Source: Coix lacryma-jobi var. lacryma-jobi (taxonomy: Eukaryota > Streptophyta > Magnoliopsida > Poales > Poaceae). From it: 64,000 nt of DNA. Under the pieces are notes generated by a model. That model was not told the DNA's origin, did not search any database, and worked only from the letters and a program-made list of their open reading frames with translations. Shown here in pieces: positions 1 to 11,484 of the stretch. The position numbers and the translations under genes are program-made. The stretch lies in the NCBI GenBank assembly GCA_009763385.1, contig CM019826.1, forward strand, positions 101,792,348 through 101,856,347, given 5' to 3'. Numbering within the stretch: position 1 is the first letter of the stretch; each line of letters starts with the position of its first letter.

Positions 1-744
1 CTGCCTTTTTAGCTGGGATCTTTGAATCTCCATGCTTGGCGTTATGTACCATCTGGGCGAGCTCTTGTACCTCCAAGGCGAGTTGAGCTTTTTGGCGATT
101 TGGACAGCTTCTGTGTCACATTCGAAAGATCGCTTCAAATCTCCCTTGAAAGTTAGAATGCCTTTAGGACCCGGCATCTTCAGTAGGAGGTATGGATAGT
201 TTGGTACTACCATGAATTTGGCGATAGCTGGTTGTCCAAATAAGGCGTGGTAAGATGATTCGAAGTTGGCTACCTCAAAACTGATGTACTCTGTTCGGTA
301 ATTAGTCAGAGTTCCAAAAGTGATGGGTAGGATTATCCTTCCGAGTGGTATTGCCGCCTTTCTGGGTACTATGCCGTAGAAGGGGGTGCTTGATGGTGTA
401 AGTTGACTTGCTAGGTCCAAGTTCATCTTGCGTAAGGTCCTTGTGAAGATGACATTGAGTCCTGCCCCTCCATCTATAAGTACTCTTCCCAATTTGAACC
501 CAGCGACCGTTGGATCCAGGACTAGCGGATAGTGTCCTACGTTGGCGACGCTGGACCATTGGTCTGCTCGAGAGAAATTAATCGGATGCTCGGACCAGTC
601 GAGATATCTTGGAGTCGCTGGTTCGGTAGACATAATTTCTCACAAAGAAAGCTTCTGGAGGCGTTGCTGTCGCTGGTGGTTACTCCTCCAAATATGACAT
701 TGATAGTGCCTTTGGGTTGTCGGAAACCGCCAGCACCCTATTGT
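1..744 (-). pseudogene. Ty3/gypsy (Tat-lineage-like) gag-protease fragment
   Basis: Read on the minus strand, this encodes the end of gag and a retropepsin-like protease. Around 735-690 it reads GGFRQPKGTINVIFGG, a signature of the gag-protease junction in Tat-type grass gypsy elements. At about 481-443 it reads LIDGGAGLNVIF, where D-G-G stands at the catalytic D-S/T-G position, as is usual in this lineage. Downstream, FGQPAIAKFM and LKMPGPKG (about 240-150) match the distal protease domain. The reading frame shifts between these motifs, so the copy is broken. The protease would cut the Gag-Pol polyprotein inside the virus-like particle. The element continues beyond the left edge of the window. 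Its upstream gag lies at 2803-3360 and 4914-5080, separated by solo LTRs. Family assignment rests on motif recognition only. Confidence 0.8.
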
Positions 745-2802
745 TGAAGGACCGAGAAGCTAACCGAAAGCGACCAGAGGGGGGGTGAATGGGAGCTTCA
801 AACTTTCCTTTCGGAAACTAGAGCCACTGTCCCAAAATCAACCCCGGAGGAACCCTAGAGCTTTGCTAATGTCCACGACCCTAGATGTAGGGTGGATGCT
901 TTCCTTGAAGCACTCGGGGACCTAGAACAACCCTAGAAGTCCAACGCAAAAGACGGAATCAATCCGTCACGAACGAGCGAACCGCGAACGAAAACGGCGC
1001 AAACAGCCAACGACGGACTCTGACCAGCGTCCGGTCAGCAGGGACCGGACGCGTCCGTCGGCAAAAACTGGCTCTGGAACCTTACTGTTCGCGACCGGAC
1101 TCACTAGTACGGAGCGTCCGTCGTGATCGAGCGTCCGACAGATCAAACAACACGATGAACAGGAACCTAGGCGCGTCCGTTCGGTCGATTGATAACACAG
1201 AGTCCGGTCACGAGCGTCCGGTCAAACCAGAAACCTGTACGCAGCGCTCATGACCGACGCACTGGTCACGTCCGATCACTTCGCGACCAGCGTCCGGTCA
1301 CCCCGCAGCCCCCGCCTGTTCTTCCACCGATCCGACTCAACTCACTACCAAAACGCATCCTCTATGGATCAAACTTGGTGAGTGAAGTCACAAGGAGGTT
1401 AGTGTAGCTATCTCTAAGAGATCATGCTCGAACCTAACTCCAAATCGTGAATCGAAGAATTGCGGGGAAGGGACGAAAAGTGACCCGAAACGAAAAATCG
1501 ATCGATCTCCTCAGACCGTGAGGTTAGAAATGATTCCTTCGGTGGAAAGAAGTGCCTCACGATCTAGAACCACTTGGTTCAAATGGATTTGCAAAAGATG
1601 AACCGAGCAAAGAATCAAATGATGGGAAAATCGTGGAGCAAAAGGATCCCGCGAAGAAACAAGCAAAACGAAATCACAGCCACGAACTCGAAACAAAGAC
1701 GCAAATCAAGCCATCGATCTGTGCTCCAGGTGAGGATACGGCCTCACTTCCTCAAATCACAGTACACAGAGTGGAGTCCTCTCTGCGGATCTCAACTAGC
1801 TAAAGCAGGGAATGGGAGAGCAGGAAACCCTAGCAAATGAAAGCACTAACTGAGATCAGGGAGGAGGGTGTCTCCCCTGGACTACTTATACTAACCTAGA
1901 CTAAGCCTATTTCCTACTCTACCCCTCTCTAAACTAATTACAGAGCGAACCAGCTAAACCTAAGGCTATTCTGGTCCAAACCGCGGTGGTAGGTAGATCC
2001 GACGGCCACGCCCCTCGAACCAAGCGTTGCCTCGACGCAACCTCTGGATCGCCGTCACGTGCCGCCCTCGCTCTGCCCCCCCGGTGTTTGTGGCCCAGAC
2101 AGGAACCAGCCTTTTTCCAGCAACCCCGGTTTTGAGGCCCCAACCGGAACCAAGCACTCCCAGCCCATGAGTTTTGTGGGACCAGCACTCAGAAACCCGC
2201 AGCGCCCGAGTTTTGAGTGCCCAACTCGGAAACCGGCCCATCACCCGAGTTTTTGTGGCCAAACTCGGAAAACCGATGAAAAACAATCGCCGTGGCGCAA
2301 CTCCATTTTTGTGGGGCTCAACCTGGAAACCCGCACCCGAGTTTGAGGCCCAAACTCGGAAACCGTCCACCCGTGGTTTTTCCTCCCTGGCTCCACCACC
2401 AAACCGAGCTATAGAGGGGATGCCCGCCCGTGCACCCCGTCCACCGACACGTGTCCCCAGGTCCTCGACCCGAGCAACACCGTGCCCCGCAAGTCTCCGC
2501 TCGTCGCTGTCCAGGCTGCCAGCCACCACAGCTGATCCTCAGGCACTCCGGTCCCCTCAGTCCAAGCCTCACGTCCGCCCTTCATCTCGATACATCGGCA
2601 TGGCACGTCCGCCGCACGGCACGCCCATCCTTCATCGCACACCAGTCCGTCGTCACGGCACGTCTCAACTTGACCTTCACCTTGCCCTCGATCACTGTCT
2701 CCGTGCTCGACACCTGCACAACACAAGCCAAAGAACATGCGCATCAAACCCGTTGACAATCACTCATCACTCAGAGACTCGGCATACACCCATGTATCCG
2801 CA
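745..2802 (-). mobile_element. Solo LTR of SIRE/Maximus-like Ty1/copia family
   Basis: On the minus strand the LTR runs TGCGGATACATGGG...GGTCCTTCA, the same ends as LTRs at 5081, 10018, 44205, 47700 and 62641. It is 2058 bp and sits in the gypsy gag-protease reading region with flanks ATTGT (740-744) and GTTGT (2803-2807), an imperfect 5-bp TSD. No internal coding sequence accompanies it, so it is a solo LTR left by LTR-LTR recombination. It carries the hairpin array (2077-2402) and a cluster of GACCGGACGC-type words (about 1018-1300). ORFs crossing it are repeat-derived and not genes. Confidence 0.9.
2077..2402 (-). repeat. U3 hairpin array, degraded copy
   Basis: Seven or so 22-26 bp inverted repeats are spaced about 35-45 bp apart, such as CCGAGTTT/AAACTCGG around loops related to GGGCCTCA. 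This is the oldest-looking of the six copies. Several units have extra bases or mismatched arms, for example near 2260-2330, where the loop has grown and one unit is almost lost. Confidence 0.8.
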
Positions 2803-3360
2803 GTTGTGGGTCTTCAGCTACCTTCTTACCTTTGTCTTTCTTGTTTTTGTTGAAGTCTGAGTTTAAACCTCGCTCTTTAAGCTGGCGACAGTGCCTGGCC
2901 GGGTGTCCTCCTTTCGGAGGGAAGGGGCATGGGCCAGCTAGGAGGTCATTGAAGCTTCAAGGTTTGTTCCCTTTATTATGAGGTTCCATGGCTGCTACAG
3001 TGTTGTCCCTGATCCTCTTACAAGTATTCTGCTGAGCAGGCTGGGTTCCTCTCTGATTATTTCCTCGATCACCCTACATGTTCCTTTCGTGGAAGTGTTC
3101 CTATGTGTGTTCTTCTGTTGCCATCATGGAGTTTACTACTCGATGGAAGTCGTCTGCAGTGATCGGGTCATACATGATGAATTCTTTGTAATTGTACCTT
3201 TCGCAAATTCTATTGCCAAAAAGATCAATTACTACTCTATCTGTTATATCTGAGATTACGGAACGAATCTCAGAAAAACGTCTGTAGTATTCTCGCATGG
3301 TCTCGTTTTTCTGCTGCTTGCAAGTTCTGAGCTTAGTCCAAGGATCTAACCTCTCGGGAA
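2803..3360 (-). pseudogene. gag: Gypsy gag fragment: zinc-knuckle-like and linker region
   Basis: This is the minus-strand continuation of the Tat-like gag. Between 3355 and 3100 it reads through a Retrotrans_gag-type stretch including MREYYRRFSEIRSVISDITD. The stretch near 2950-2890 gives CPFPPKGGHPARHC, a zinc-knuckle-like C-X12-C segment with a GH core, followed by a Lys-rich tail. Gag forms the particle shell and binds RNA. The solo LTR at 3361 interrupts it upstream and the solo LTR at 745 downstream. In-frame stops occur near 3100 and 2945. Confidence 0.75.
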
Positions 3361-4913
3361 TGTAAGGAAGATGGACCTCAGACCATTTAACTTCAGATTT
3401 TGGTGTTTGATGATCAACATAACCAAATTGGACTAATGTGTTTGCAAGTGTTTGTTTTGTAGTCCAATAGGGTGCAAATGTGACTTGGACTAAGGCGACG
3501 TGGTGATCCGATGATCAACACCTCAAGCAAGACATTAGAAGCTTAGTAGAAGATCCTCAAGATTAAGCAAAGTCCAAGGCACCAGAATGGAACCAAGATG
3601 GCGCAAGAAAACGCGGAGAAACTGAAGAAAAAGGAGTGACCGGACGTTGACCAAGGAGTGACCGGACGCTGGCCAGGATGCATCTGGTCAGCATCACCAG
3701 CCGGCAGCACTATGTTCGTGTGACCAGACACTGCGACAGTTGCGATCAGACGCACCGATGCTACTGTTCCTCAGCGCGACCGCGTGACCGGACGCTTCGA
3801 GGACGATCGGACGCTGGAGCTCAGCTGAGTCCGATCGAACACAAAGAGGTTCCAGAAGCACAAAATCGTGACCGGACGCGTCCGATCATCTGTGACCGAA
3901 CTCATGCCAGCGTCTGATCAGTGCCTATGCAGTCGGCCAACTAGCCGTTGTGAGAGATCGGACGCGTCCGATCAGGACGTGAAGTGTGTCCGGTCGATGG
4001 CAGAATCGCCCATCTTCTTGCCCAACGGCTCTATTTGGTTGGGGCTCCTATTAATATACCCCCATGGCCGGCCAAAATGTAAGGTTGGAGTTCAAGGAAG
4101 TATACAAGTGCTTAGACACCTATTTAGTTGCTCTAGCCACCAAAGTGCTCAAGTGATATACTAGGTGATTAGGTAGGTGCTTTGCGAAGTGCTTAGCGTA
4201 TTTGACCACCCGCTTTGCGCTTGCTCTATGTGTTAGGCCTAGTGTTTAGTGAGGTTGAAAACCTCTTATCTACCGGTGCTTGCGCAACCGTGGTTGTACA
4301 TCGGCGGTGCTTGTAGTCTTGCGAGACCACCCAACCGAGTTTGTGTGTGGCCGCCTCCGTGTACCGAAGGGAACAAGGCCCGCGGCGTTTTTTGCCGGAA
4401 GCTTGATAGTGAAGAACGGCGGAGAGCATCCGGGAGAGGCTTTGCCATGAGTGGCTTAACCGGAGACCCCACTTGCGTGTGGGGAAGGCCCAGAGCTATC
4501 CATGGAGTTATCCGACCGGGAGCTTGGCCCTTGCGAGGGATTCCTTGCGAGGGGCTTCCACGAGGACTAAGGGGAGCTTGCGCGCTTTTTTGATACCTCG
4601 GTAAAATACCAGAGTCGTCGACGGGAGTTTGCATCTCTATCACACTTTTGCTTCCGCATTTACATTGCTACATTGTTCATTTGCTTTTACCTTTCCTAGT
4701 TTGATATGGTAGTTGATAGGTTTGGAAACTAGGTTGCATAACTCCTTTTGCGGTAGAGATAGCACACAAACCTAGCAAAACCTTGGTTGCCCTTTAGTTA
4801 GTTTAGTTTTCCTTGCATAGGTTTTGACTAGGTGGAAATTAGAGGCCATAGTTTAGAGTAGAAGTTTTAAGTTGCCTAATTCACCCCCCCTCTTAGGCGT
4901 CACGGTCCTTTCA
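3361..4913 (+). mobile_element. Solo LTR, unassigned copia-like family, TSD GGGAA
   Basis: A 1553-bp unit starts TGTAAGGAAG and ends CGGTCCTTTCA. It is flanked by a perfect 5-bp duplication GGGAA at 3356-3360 and 4914-4918, so both boundaries are firm. It interrupts gag of the gypsy element, which resumes in the same sense on both sides. The body contains a GTTTGATGATCAACA-like stretch at about 3402-3420 and a cluster of ACCGGACGC words at 3640-3990. A TATA-like ATTAATATACCC lies near 4050, suggesting plus orientation. No coding region is visible. Confidence 0.9.
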
Positions 4914-5080
4914 GGGAACACCCGCAAATTTTTCTATGAAGATGCGATGGAGCTGTTCCCAGGAGTCGATTGACTCGGGCTTAAGTTTGTCGAACCATGC
5001 AAGGGTCATTGTCTCTAGAGCCGTGGGTAAAAATAATGCTTTGACATCGTTGCTTTCTCCTACCAACTCGACTGCCTGTG
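4914..5080 (-). pseudogene. gag: Gypsy gag core fragment
   Basis: The minus strand reads VKALFLPTALETMTLAWFDKLKPESIDSWEQ..., the conserved Retrotrans_gag core, with its typical W-F-..-L and SIDSWEQ motifs. It joins directly to the gag part at 3355 once the solo LTR is ignored. It ends at 5080, where a copia LTR (element B) begins. The left 5 bp flank of that insertion is CTGTG. Confidence 0.8.
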
Positions 5081-7073
5081 TGAAGGACCGAGCAGAAAGC
5101 GACCAGAGGGGGTGAATGGGAGCCTGAAAATTTCTTTCGAAACTTTAACTTCTGTCCCACAAATCAACCCCCAAAAGCTTTGAGTGCAAACGTGATGCCC
5201 TCGACCCTTGGAAGAGGGTGGATGATCTCTAGGATCACAGTGAGGCACCACCAAACGAGAGCGAGTCAAAACCCAAAGCTCGGCTCAAGTTCAACCCCAA
5301 AAAACCGACTCCCGAACGTAGATGGATGGCTACGTCGGGAAATCTCCAAATACCGATGCTAACGAGTAGCAAAGATACCTAGAGAGGTTCCTTGGTGATC
5401 TATAGGGCCAAACAAGAAGTCCGAAAGTCAAGCGGAAAAGCGGGGAGAGCAAACGCACTAAAAATCAGCACACAGCCGAATCCCGAACTGTCTGGAGTCC
5501 AGTCCGCGGACTGTCTCCCCACGGCCGACTGTCTGCCGGCCAAAAGAGCAAAATAGCACCTCTGCTGAAATAGCTCTGGACAGTCCCAGACTGTCCATGG
5601 GTTGCAAACGGCGGACTTCCCCGGTCACCTGGACTCAAACAGCCGAGACTCGCGGCCACTGATCTGCCCAAGTCCCGATGCGCGGACTGTCCGCGAGCAC
5701 AACGGCGGACTATCCGCGAGTGCCCAGAGAGGGTGATTTCGGTCACCCTTCACCCAAATCTCCCCAAATCTGATCCAAATCAAATCCCTTGATCCCAAAA
5801 TTGGAGAAGATGATCACGAGGTAGTTGGGAGACTATCCCCAAGAAATCATCCGCTCAAATCGACTCAATCAACGAGAAATCGAAAGGGAAGGTGTAGGAA
5901 CGAAAAGGTTCCATGAAACTTGAATCGACCCAATCTACTTGTTCGTGAGGTAGAGTTAAATTTCTTCGGTGGAAATGTTCTCCTCACATCAAAGAACAAG
6001 TTGATTCAAGTGGATTCAAAAAAGACGCAGCGAGGAGGGAGATCGAGTGACGGGAAAATCGTGAAGAAAAGAAGAACGCGAAGGACAAGTTCAAAACACG
6101 AATCACAATCACGATTGCCAGCCGAAATTTGTCCCCACGAGGAGACAACGGGAATCCGGTCCCGTTTTCGCAAAAACCAAATACACACAGGTATTGTTCA
6201 CCGTCTCTGCGGATCTCAGTGGCTACAACAGGGAATGGGAAGCAGAAACCCTAGAATGAAATAGCAATGGCTGAGATAGTTTTGGAGGGAGGGGTTGCCT
6301 CTCCTAATATAGCCTATACAATATTTTTCCCCTCTACCCCTACAGCTAATGAGCGAGCAGGCTAACCCTAAGGGTATTCCTGACCAACTCGAGTTGATGT
6401 TGATCTGACGGCCACGCCCGCACATCGGGTAGCTTCGCCTCAACGCGACCTCACCGGATGCCGCCACGTGCCGCCAATCGCCGCTCGTCCTTTTCACAGA
6501 CCTCCCCCCGGTTTTGAGGCCGAAATCGGGAAACCTGGGCCATCCCCCGGTTTTGAGGCCAAAACCGGGAAACCTGTCGTTCGTCGCCTGAGTTTTGTGG
6601 CCCAAACTCAGAAACCCCGCCAGCGCCCAGGTTTTGAGGCCAAACCTGGAAACCGTCCTCAGCCCGAGTTTTGTGGCCCAAACTCGGAAACCGGCCACAC
6701 CCAGGTTTTGAGGCCCAAACCTGGAAACCGTCCACTCGGTGGTTTTTCTGTAGTTCAACCACCAAACCGACGCCGTAGAGGGGATGCACCTCCCGTGCAC
6801 CCCGTCCACACGCAAGTCTTCACTTGTCGCTGTCCCAGGCTGTCAGCCACCATGGCCGATCCTCAGGCCACCGGTCTGTTAGTCCAAGCCTCACGTCTGC
6901 CCTTCACCGCTCCGGGTCCATCGGCACAACACGTCTCTACTTGACCTTCACCTTGCCTTTGATCACCGTATCCGAGCTCGACACCTGCACAACACAAGCC
7001 AAAGAACATGTGCATCATCCCAGTTGACAATCACTCATCATCTCAAGATCCGGCATACACCCATGTATCTGCA
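5081..7073 (-). mobile_element. 3' LTR of minus-strand SIRE-like copia element B
   Basis: This 1993-bp LTR is read on the minus strand from TGCAGATACATGGG at 7073 to GGTCCTTCA at 5081. Immediately right of it (7074-7090) lies the minus-strand polypurine tract AAAAGGGGGAGAT, which identifies it as the 3' LTR of the element whose 3' UTR and RNase H follow at 7074-8921. It contains the hairpin array (6505-6763). In the position where related LTRs carry CCGGACGC words, it instead carries words of the form GCGGACTGTCC (5490-5720). Confidence 0.9.
6505..6763 (-). repeat. U3 hairpin array of element B LTR (7 units)
   Basis: Tandem inverted repeats have arms (plus-strand order) CCCGG/CGGG, CCCGG/CCGGG, CTGAG/CTCAG, CCAGG/CCTGG, CCGAG/CTCGG, CCAGG/CCTGG and a terminal GGTGGTT/AACCACC at 6738-6763. 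Each of the first six is extended by TTT/AAA. Loops are about 8 nt and contain GGCC. Arm changes are matched on the opposite arm in nearly every unit. Confidence 0.9.
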
Positions 7074-8538
7074 ATCTCCCCCTTTTGAGTGCATTGTCAA
7101 CTACCACACAAATCATATGAAGATAGAAGGAAGAAGGAAGAAGAAGTAAGCGAGCTCAAACCAGTCGACTAAAAGCAAAGCAAATCCAGGAAAAGTCAAA
7201 TGGAGTGAGCGAGACAACTTGGTTCCCAAAGACATGGGAAACGGCTCGAGGCAACCAAGCAAAGGAAAGCTAACCCTCAAGAAGAGGTAGAACAGGCTCA
7301 ACACCACTAGCAAGAAGGTAGTCGGAGCAAAAGAGCCAAAGACAAGCTAGTCCCTCCAGAAAGAGGCAAAGGCTCGACACAACTAGCAGAACCGCTCCAA
7401 ACCAATTGAAAAAATGCTTCGAACCAATTTACCAACAAAACTTGTCCAATAAAACAATCAAGCAAACTCCCCCTACAATAGTATACACAACTAGGGACAT
7501 GATTTATCAAATTTCTCCCCCTTAGATGAAAATGCACACAACAAGGCAAATGCATATGAGTTACAAATGCAGGTTAGCAGCTTCAGGTATATAGTCGATA
7601 GAAAAAATAGATGCTCTAAAGAGTGCTGATCCAACAATTCAACAACAAGCATACATGCCAGCAAGAGGCTCAAACTGATCACAGAATACAAATATGAACA
7701 TATGAGCAAAGTGAGCAGTTTTAAGCCATTCAGAAAGGGTTTCACCATCAAAATAGCACCAACCATATATAGACAGGAAGTTACACAAGTGCTAAACATG
7801 TATAAAAAGTGAACTACCCCTAGCAAAGTTCAATCATCATGCTGTATAATGAAACATAGTCTTGTGCTTTCAAAATTTTATCGGATTTGCAGCGGTGATT
7901 ACACAAGTTTGAAATTTCGCATGTGATTGCGAGAGGTTGAAAACTTGACATTGCCTAACTTTTCAACCGAGCTAAGCCTATGCATAAGCAATCAGGAGCT
8001 TGAAGCAACGGTTTCGGTCTTACACTACACGACTCAAGTTTGACTCAAAGTGCAATGAGAAACAGTCTCGATACCGTGATGTGCTGTCAAGTAATCCCAT
8101 CTCGATCTTTTCAATTCACTTAGACTTGGTTCAAATTTTAGTAGAATATGAACACACCAAGCAAGTGAAGGACTCAGAACTAGAGAGATAGCAACCTAGC
8201 ATATATGAAAAGCACAAGTGACTTCAAACACCTTCTACACATGCTAGTTGCTAAACTCAATGGTGAACATGTTTCAATTTTTATGTTGAATTATGCATAT
8301 TCACAGTTCTGAAAAGTAGCTCAGCTCACAACATGTATCAGTGATCAAAAGGAGCCTAAGCTACATGCATCATCATATATCATTAGAGCATACACTAATC
8401 ACAGCATAGATTCATTCTACAGATTATAGACATGAAGCTCAAGAAGATAAAGATGCAAAATGATGAAATGCAAAAACTAAACAAGAATAAAATAAGAGAA
8501 GTCTGTCTATGATATAAGACCAAAATGTTTCCCCCCAG
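7074..8538 (-). other. 3' UTR and polypurine tract of copia element B
   Basis: The region is non-coding between the RNase H stop (8539) and the LTR. The minus strand has several GGGGGAG purine runs, including the final one against the LTR at 7074-7090 that would prime plus-strand DNA synthesis. Multiple GGGGGAG runs are characteristic of SIRE/Maximus-type copia elements. It aligns by eye with 47471-47699 and 43567-44204. ORFs here are not conserved between copies. Confidence 0.75.
7218..7387 (-). repeat. 3' UTR hairpin series (3 units)
   Basis: Three stem-loops sit near the PPT: CTTGGTT/AACCAAG (7218-7259), GCTAAC/CACTAGC (7269-7311, imperfect, G-U pairing possible in RNA) and GCTAGT/ACTAGC (7346-7387). 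All share the internal block GAGCC...CCTC...GAGG. They are homologous to the last three units at 43862-44056. Confidence 0.75.
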
Positions 8539-8921
8539 CTAAAAGGGAAAACACACACCAAGCTCACCTCTCAACCTAGCAAAGGTTGATTGGTCCAAAG
8601 GCTTGGAGAAAATATCTACCAACTGAAGATGAGTATCGACATGGTGAAGATAGATATCACCCTTCTCATAGTGGTCTCGCAAGAAATGAAAGCGCACATC
8701 AATGTGTTTGGTCTTAGAATGCAGCACGGGGTTCTTAGCAACGCTAATCACACTCGTGCTATCACAAAGCAATGGAACTCAAGAAAAGCTTAGACCAAAA
8801 TCGTGCAAAGTGGCCATCATCCATAACAACTTGGAACAACAGCTAGCCACAGCAACATATTCAGCCTCTGTGGTAGACTGAGCGACACTAGACTGCTTGC
8901 GAGAAGACCAAGATACAAGAG
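8539..8921 (-). pseudogene. pol: Copia RNase H C-terminus (element B)
   Basis: The minus strand encodes the C-terminal RNase H of Ty1/copia Pol. SSRKQSSVAQ and STTEAEY-like residues lie near 8921-8860, then DSTSVISVAKNP, SKTKHIDVRFHFLRDHY and the terminal LADIF-like block ending ELGVCFPF and stop. RNase H removes the RNA template during reverse transcription. The reading frame is broken near 8790 and the domain is cut at 8921 by a solo LTR. The rest of RT resumes at 12825. Confidence 0.85.
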
Positions 8922-10419
8922 TGTTGGTAGTTCTTAACTTCACTAAAGATAGAGCTAGGCAACTATCCCCGGTAACGGCACGGAAATACTTGTAGCAAGT
9001 CCAGTCACTATACCTAAAGGAGTGAAGCTAAAGCAGCTATCTACTAATGTCAAATGGGGTTGCCAATCCCGACACTAGTAGGAGCTAGCTAGAGAGATTG
9101 CAATCTACCTAGAGGAGATTCTGCAAGCGCACAGAACTATCGTAGTAGCACATCGCCTGGGAGTACCAGGTGTCAATTTATTTGATCCCAAGGGAAGGCT
9201 AGGGTGGTGTATGAGTCGAGTCAAGGAGGGGATGAGAGTCGAAGAATAAGAAAAAGGGAAAAGGAGAGAGGAGATGAAAGGGATGAGAGAGGATGAGAGG
9301 CTAGAAAGAATATATGGATGGATAGGTAAGGATGGATGAAAAGGCTAAGGTAAGGTTGATAAATAGGTAGATGGATAGAATGGGATAACTAAGGATAACT
9401 ACTAATAAATAACTAATAAATATAATTACTATTTACTCCTAGATAACTACGAAGCAAGATAGGCAAATGCCAAATAAGCAACCAAAAAAAGTATAGTTTT
9501 ATTCCTATCTTATCAAGTACCGAGGCGTACTAGCCTTTACCACTAACTTAGGTTGAACGCTAGCACAACGAGCCTTACTGTTAAACTGGGCCAACTACGT
9601 GTTGGAATTCAAGGCGCACAGGGTTGTCACCACCTGCTTGCTACCACAGCTATCCGGGGGTCCAGCCGTATCTGAAAGGTAAGTCTATAACTAAGCACCA
9701 CGCTTAATTATATTCTAACTATCTCTACCCTAGCTTTGAATAGAGACACCCTTGCGGACGTCAGAGCAAGTACTTGACTTAATAAGATAAACACTAAACT
9801 AACTAAGCAACCTATTGGCAAAGATCAAACAATAAGCACACTAGAGATTAACTACTATGGCTAAGTGAATTGAACTATAGGGTTAACTAGGTCACACTCA
9901 AGGCACTTGATAAAGTAATACTGAAGTAATATTGGAATAATGATAAGCGTACCTGAGAAACAAGAGAGCAAACTAGACCAGAGACGCCGGGAAACCAACC
10001 GACCTCCGATGCCAGTCTGCGGATACATGGGTGTATGCCGAGTCTCTGAGTGATGAGTGATTGTCAACGGGTTTGATCGCATGTTCTTTGGCTTGTGTTG
10101 TGCAGGTGTCGAGCACGGAGACAGTGATCGAGGGCAAGGTGAAGGTCAAGTTGAGACGTGCCGTGCCGACGGACTGGGTGCGATGAAGGATGGGCGTGCC
10201 GTGCGGCGGACGTGCCATGCCGATATATCGAGCATGAAGGGCGGACGTGAGGCTTGGACTGAGGGACCGGAGTGCCTGAGGATCAGCTGTGGTGGCTGGC
10301 AGCCTGGGACAGCGACGAGCGGAGACTTGCGGGCACGGTGTTGCTCGGGTCGAGGACCTGGGGACACGTGTCAGTGGACGGGGTGCACGGGCGGTGCATC
10401 CCCTCTACAGCTCCGGTTT

Positions 10420-10714
10420 GGTGGTTGAGCCAAGAAAAACCACCGGGTGGACGGTTTCCGAGTTGGGCCTCAAAACTCGAGTGCTCGGTTTCCAGGTTGA
10501 GCCACAAAACCTGGGCGCGGACGGTTTCCGAGTTTGGCCACAAAACTCGGCGATGGGCCGGTTTCCGAGTTTGGGCCTCAAAACTCGGGCGCTGCGGGTT
10601 TCTGAGTTTGAGCCACAAAACTCAGGCTGGTGGGCTGGTTTTCCCGGTTTGGGCCTCAAACCGGGGGTTGTTGGAAAAGGCTGGTTTCCTCGGTTTGGGC
10701 CACAAAACCGGGGG
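10420..10714 (+). repeat. U3 hairpin array, 8 units
   Basis: Units lie at 10420-10444 (GGTGGTT/AACCACC), 10458-10479 (CCGAG/CTCG), 10492-10514 (CCAGG/CCTGG), 10528-10550 (CCGAG/CTCGG), 10565-10588 (CCGAG/CTCGG), 10602-10625 (CTGAG/CTCAG), 10643-10665 (CCCGG/CCGGG) and 10689-10714 (imperfect CC-CGG/CCGGG with one extra base). Arms are extended by TTT/AAA where intact. Loops are GGGCCTCA or G(A/G)GCCACA. Unit starts are 34-46 bp apart. Confidence 0.95.
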
Positions 10715-11484
10715 TGCAGAGCGAGGGCGGCACGTGGCGGCAATCGGAAGGTTGCGTGGAGGCAACGCGGACGACTTGTGCGGGCGTGGCCGTCGGATCT
10801 ACCTACCACTTGAGTTGGTCCAGAATAACCATAGGGTTTAGCTGGTTCGCTCTGTAATTAGAATAGAGAGGGGTAGAGTAGGAAATAGACTTAGTCTAGA
10901 ATAGGATAAGTAGTCAGGGGAGACACCCCCTCCCGTATCTCAGTCATTTGCTCTTTCACACTTAGGGTTTCTTGCTCTCCCATCCCCTGCTGTAGCCTGC
11001 TGAGATCCGCAGAGAGACTTGACTCTGTGTACTGGTGATTTTTGAGGAAAGGAGGCCGTAACCTCCTTGTCGTAGCGTGTGTTTGCGCTTCAGCTGCAAG
11101 ATCGTGGTTGTGATTCGCGTTTCATTGGTGTTCTTCGCGGAATCCTTTTTCTTCACGTTCTTCCCGTTGCTTGATCTCTTTGGTTGGTTCATCCTTAGCA
11201 AAACCATTTGAACCAAGTTGTTCTAGATCATGAGGCACTTCTTTCCACCGAAGGAATTAACCTCTAACCTCACGGTCTAGGAGATCGATCGATTTTTGTT
11301 TTGGATCGTGTTTTTGCTTCCTTGTCCCGAAATTTCTTGATTCACCGATTTGGAGTTAGGTTCGAGCCATGATCTCTTAGAGAAAGCTCACTAACATCCT
11401 TGTGACCCCTCAGATCGAATCCCAGGCCTAGAGCTTTTGATTCGGAGGAAATCGGGTTGAATCATCAAAGAACCGCACAGTTTT

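Noticed and set aside
1966..2529. A 187-residue minus-strand ORF and similar ORFs at 10272-10841 and 44460-45017 with repeated peptides such as RFPSLGLKT
   Set aside because: They are translations of the LTR hairpin array. Length and frame differ between copies, and no start or codon constraint is shared.
10420..10714. CRISPR-like regular repeats
   Set aside because: Units are themselves inverted repeats with changing arms, no unique spacers exist, and the context is a plant LTR.
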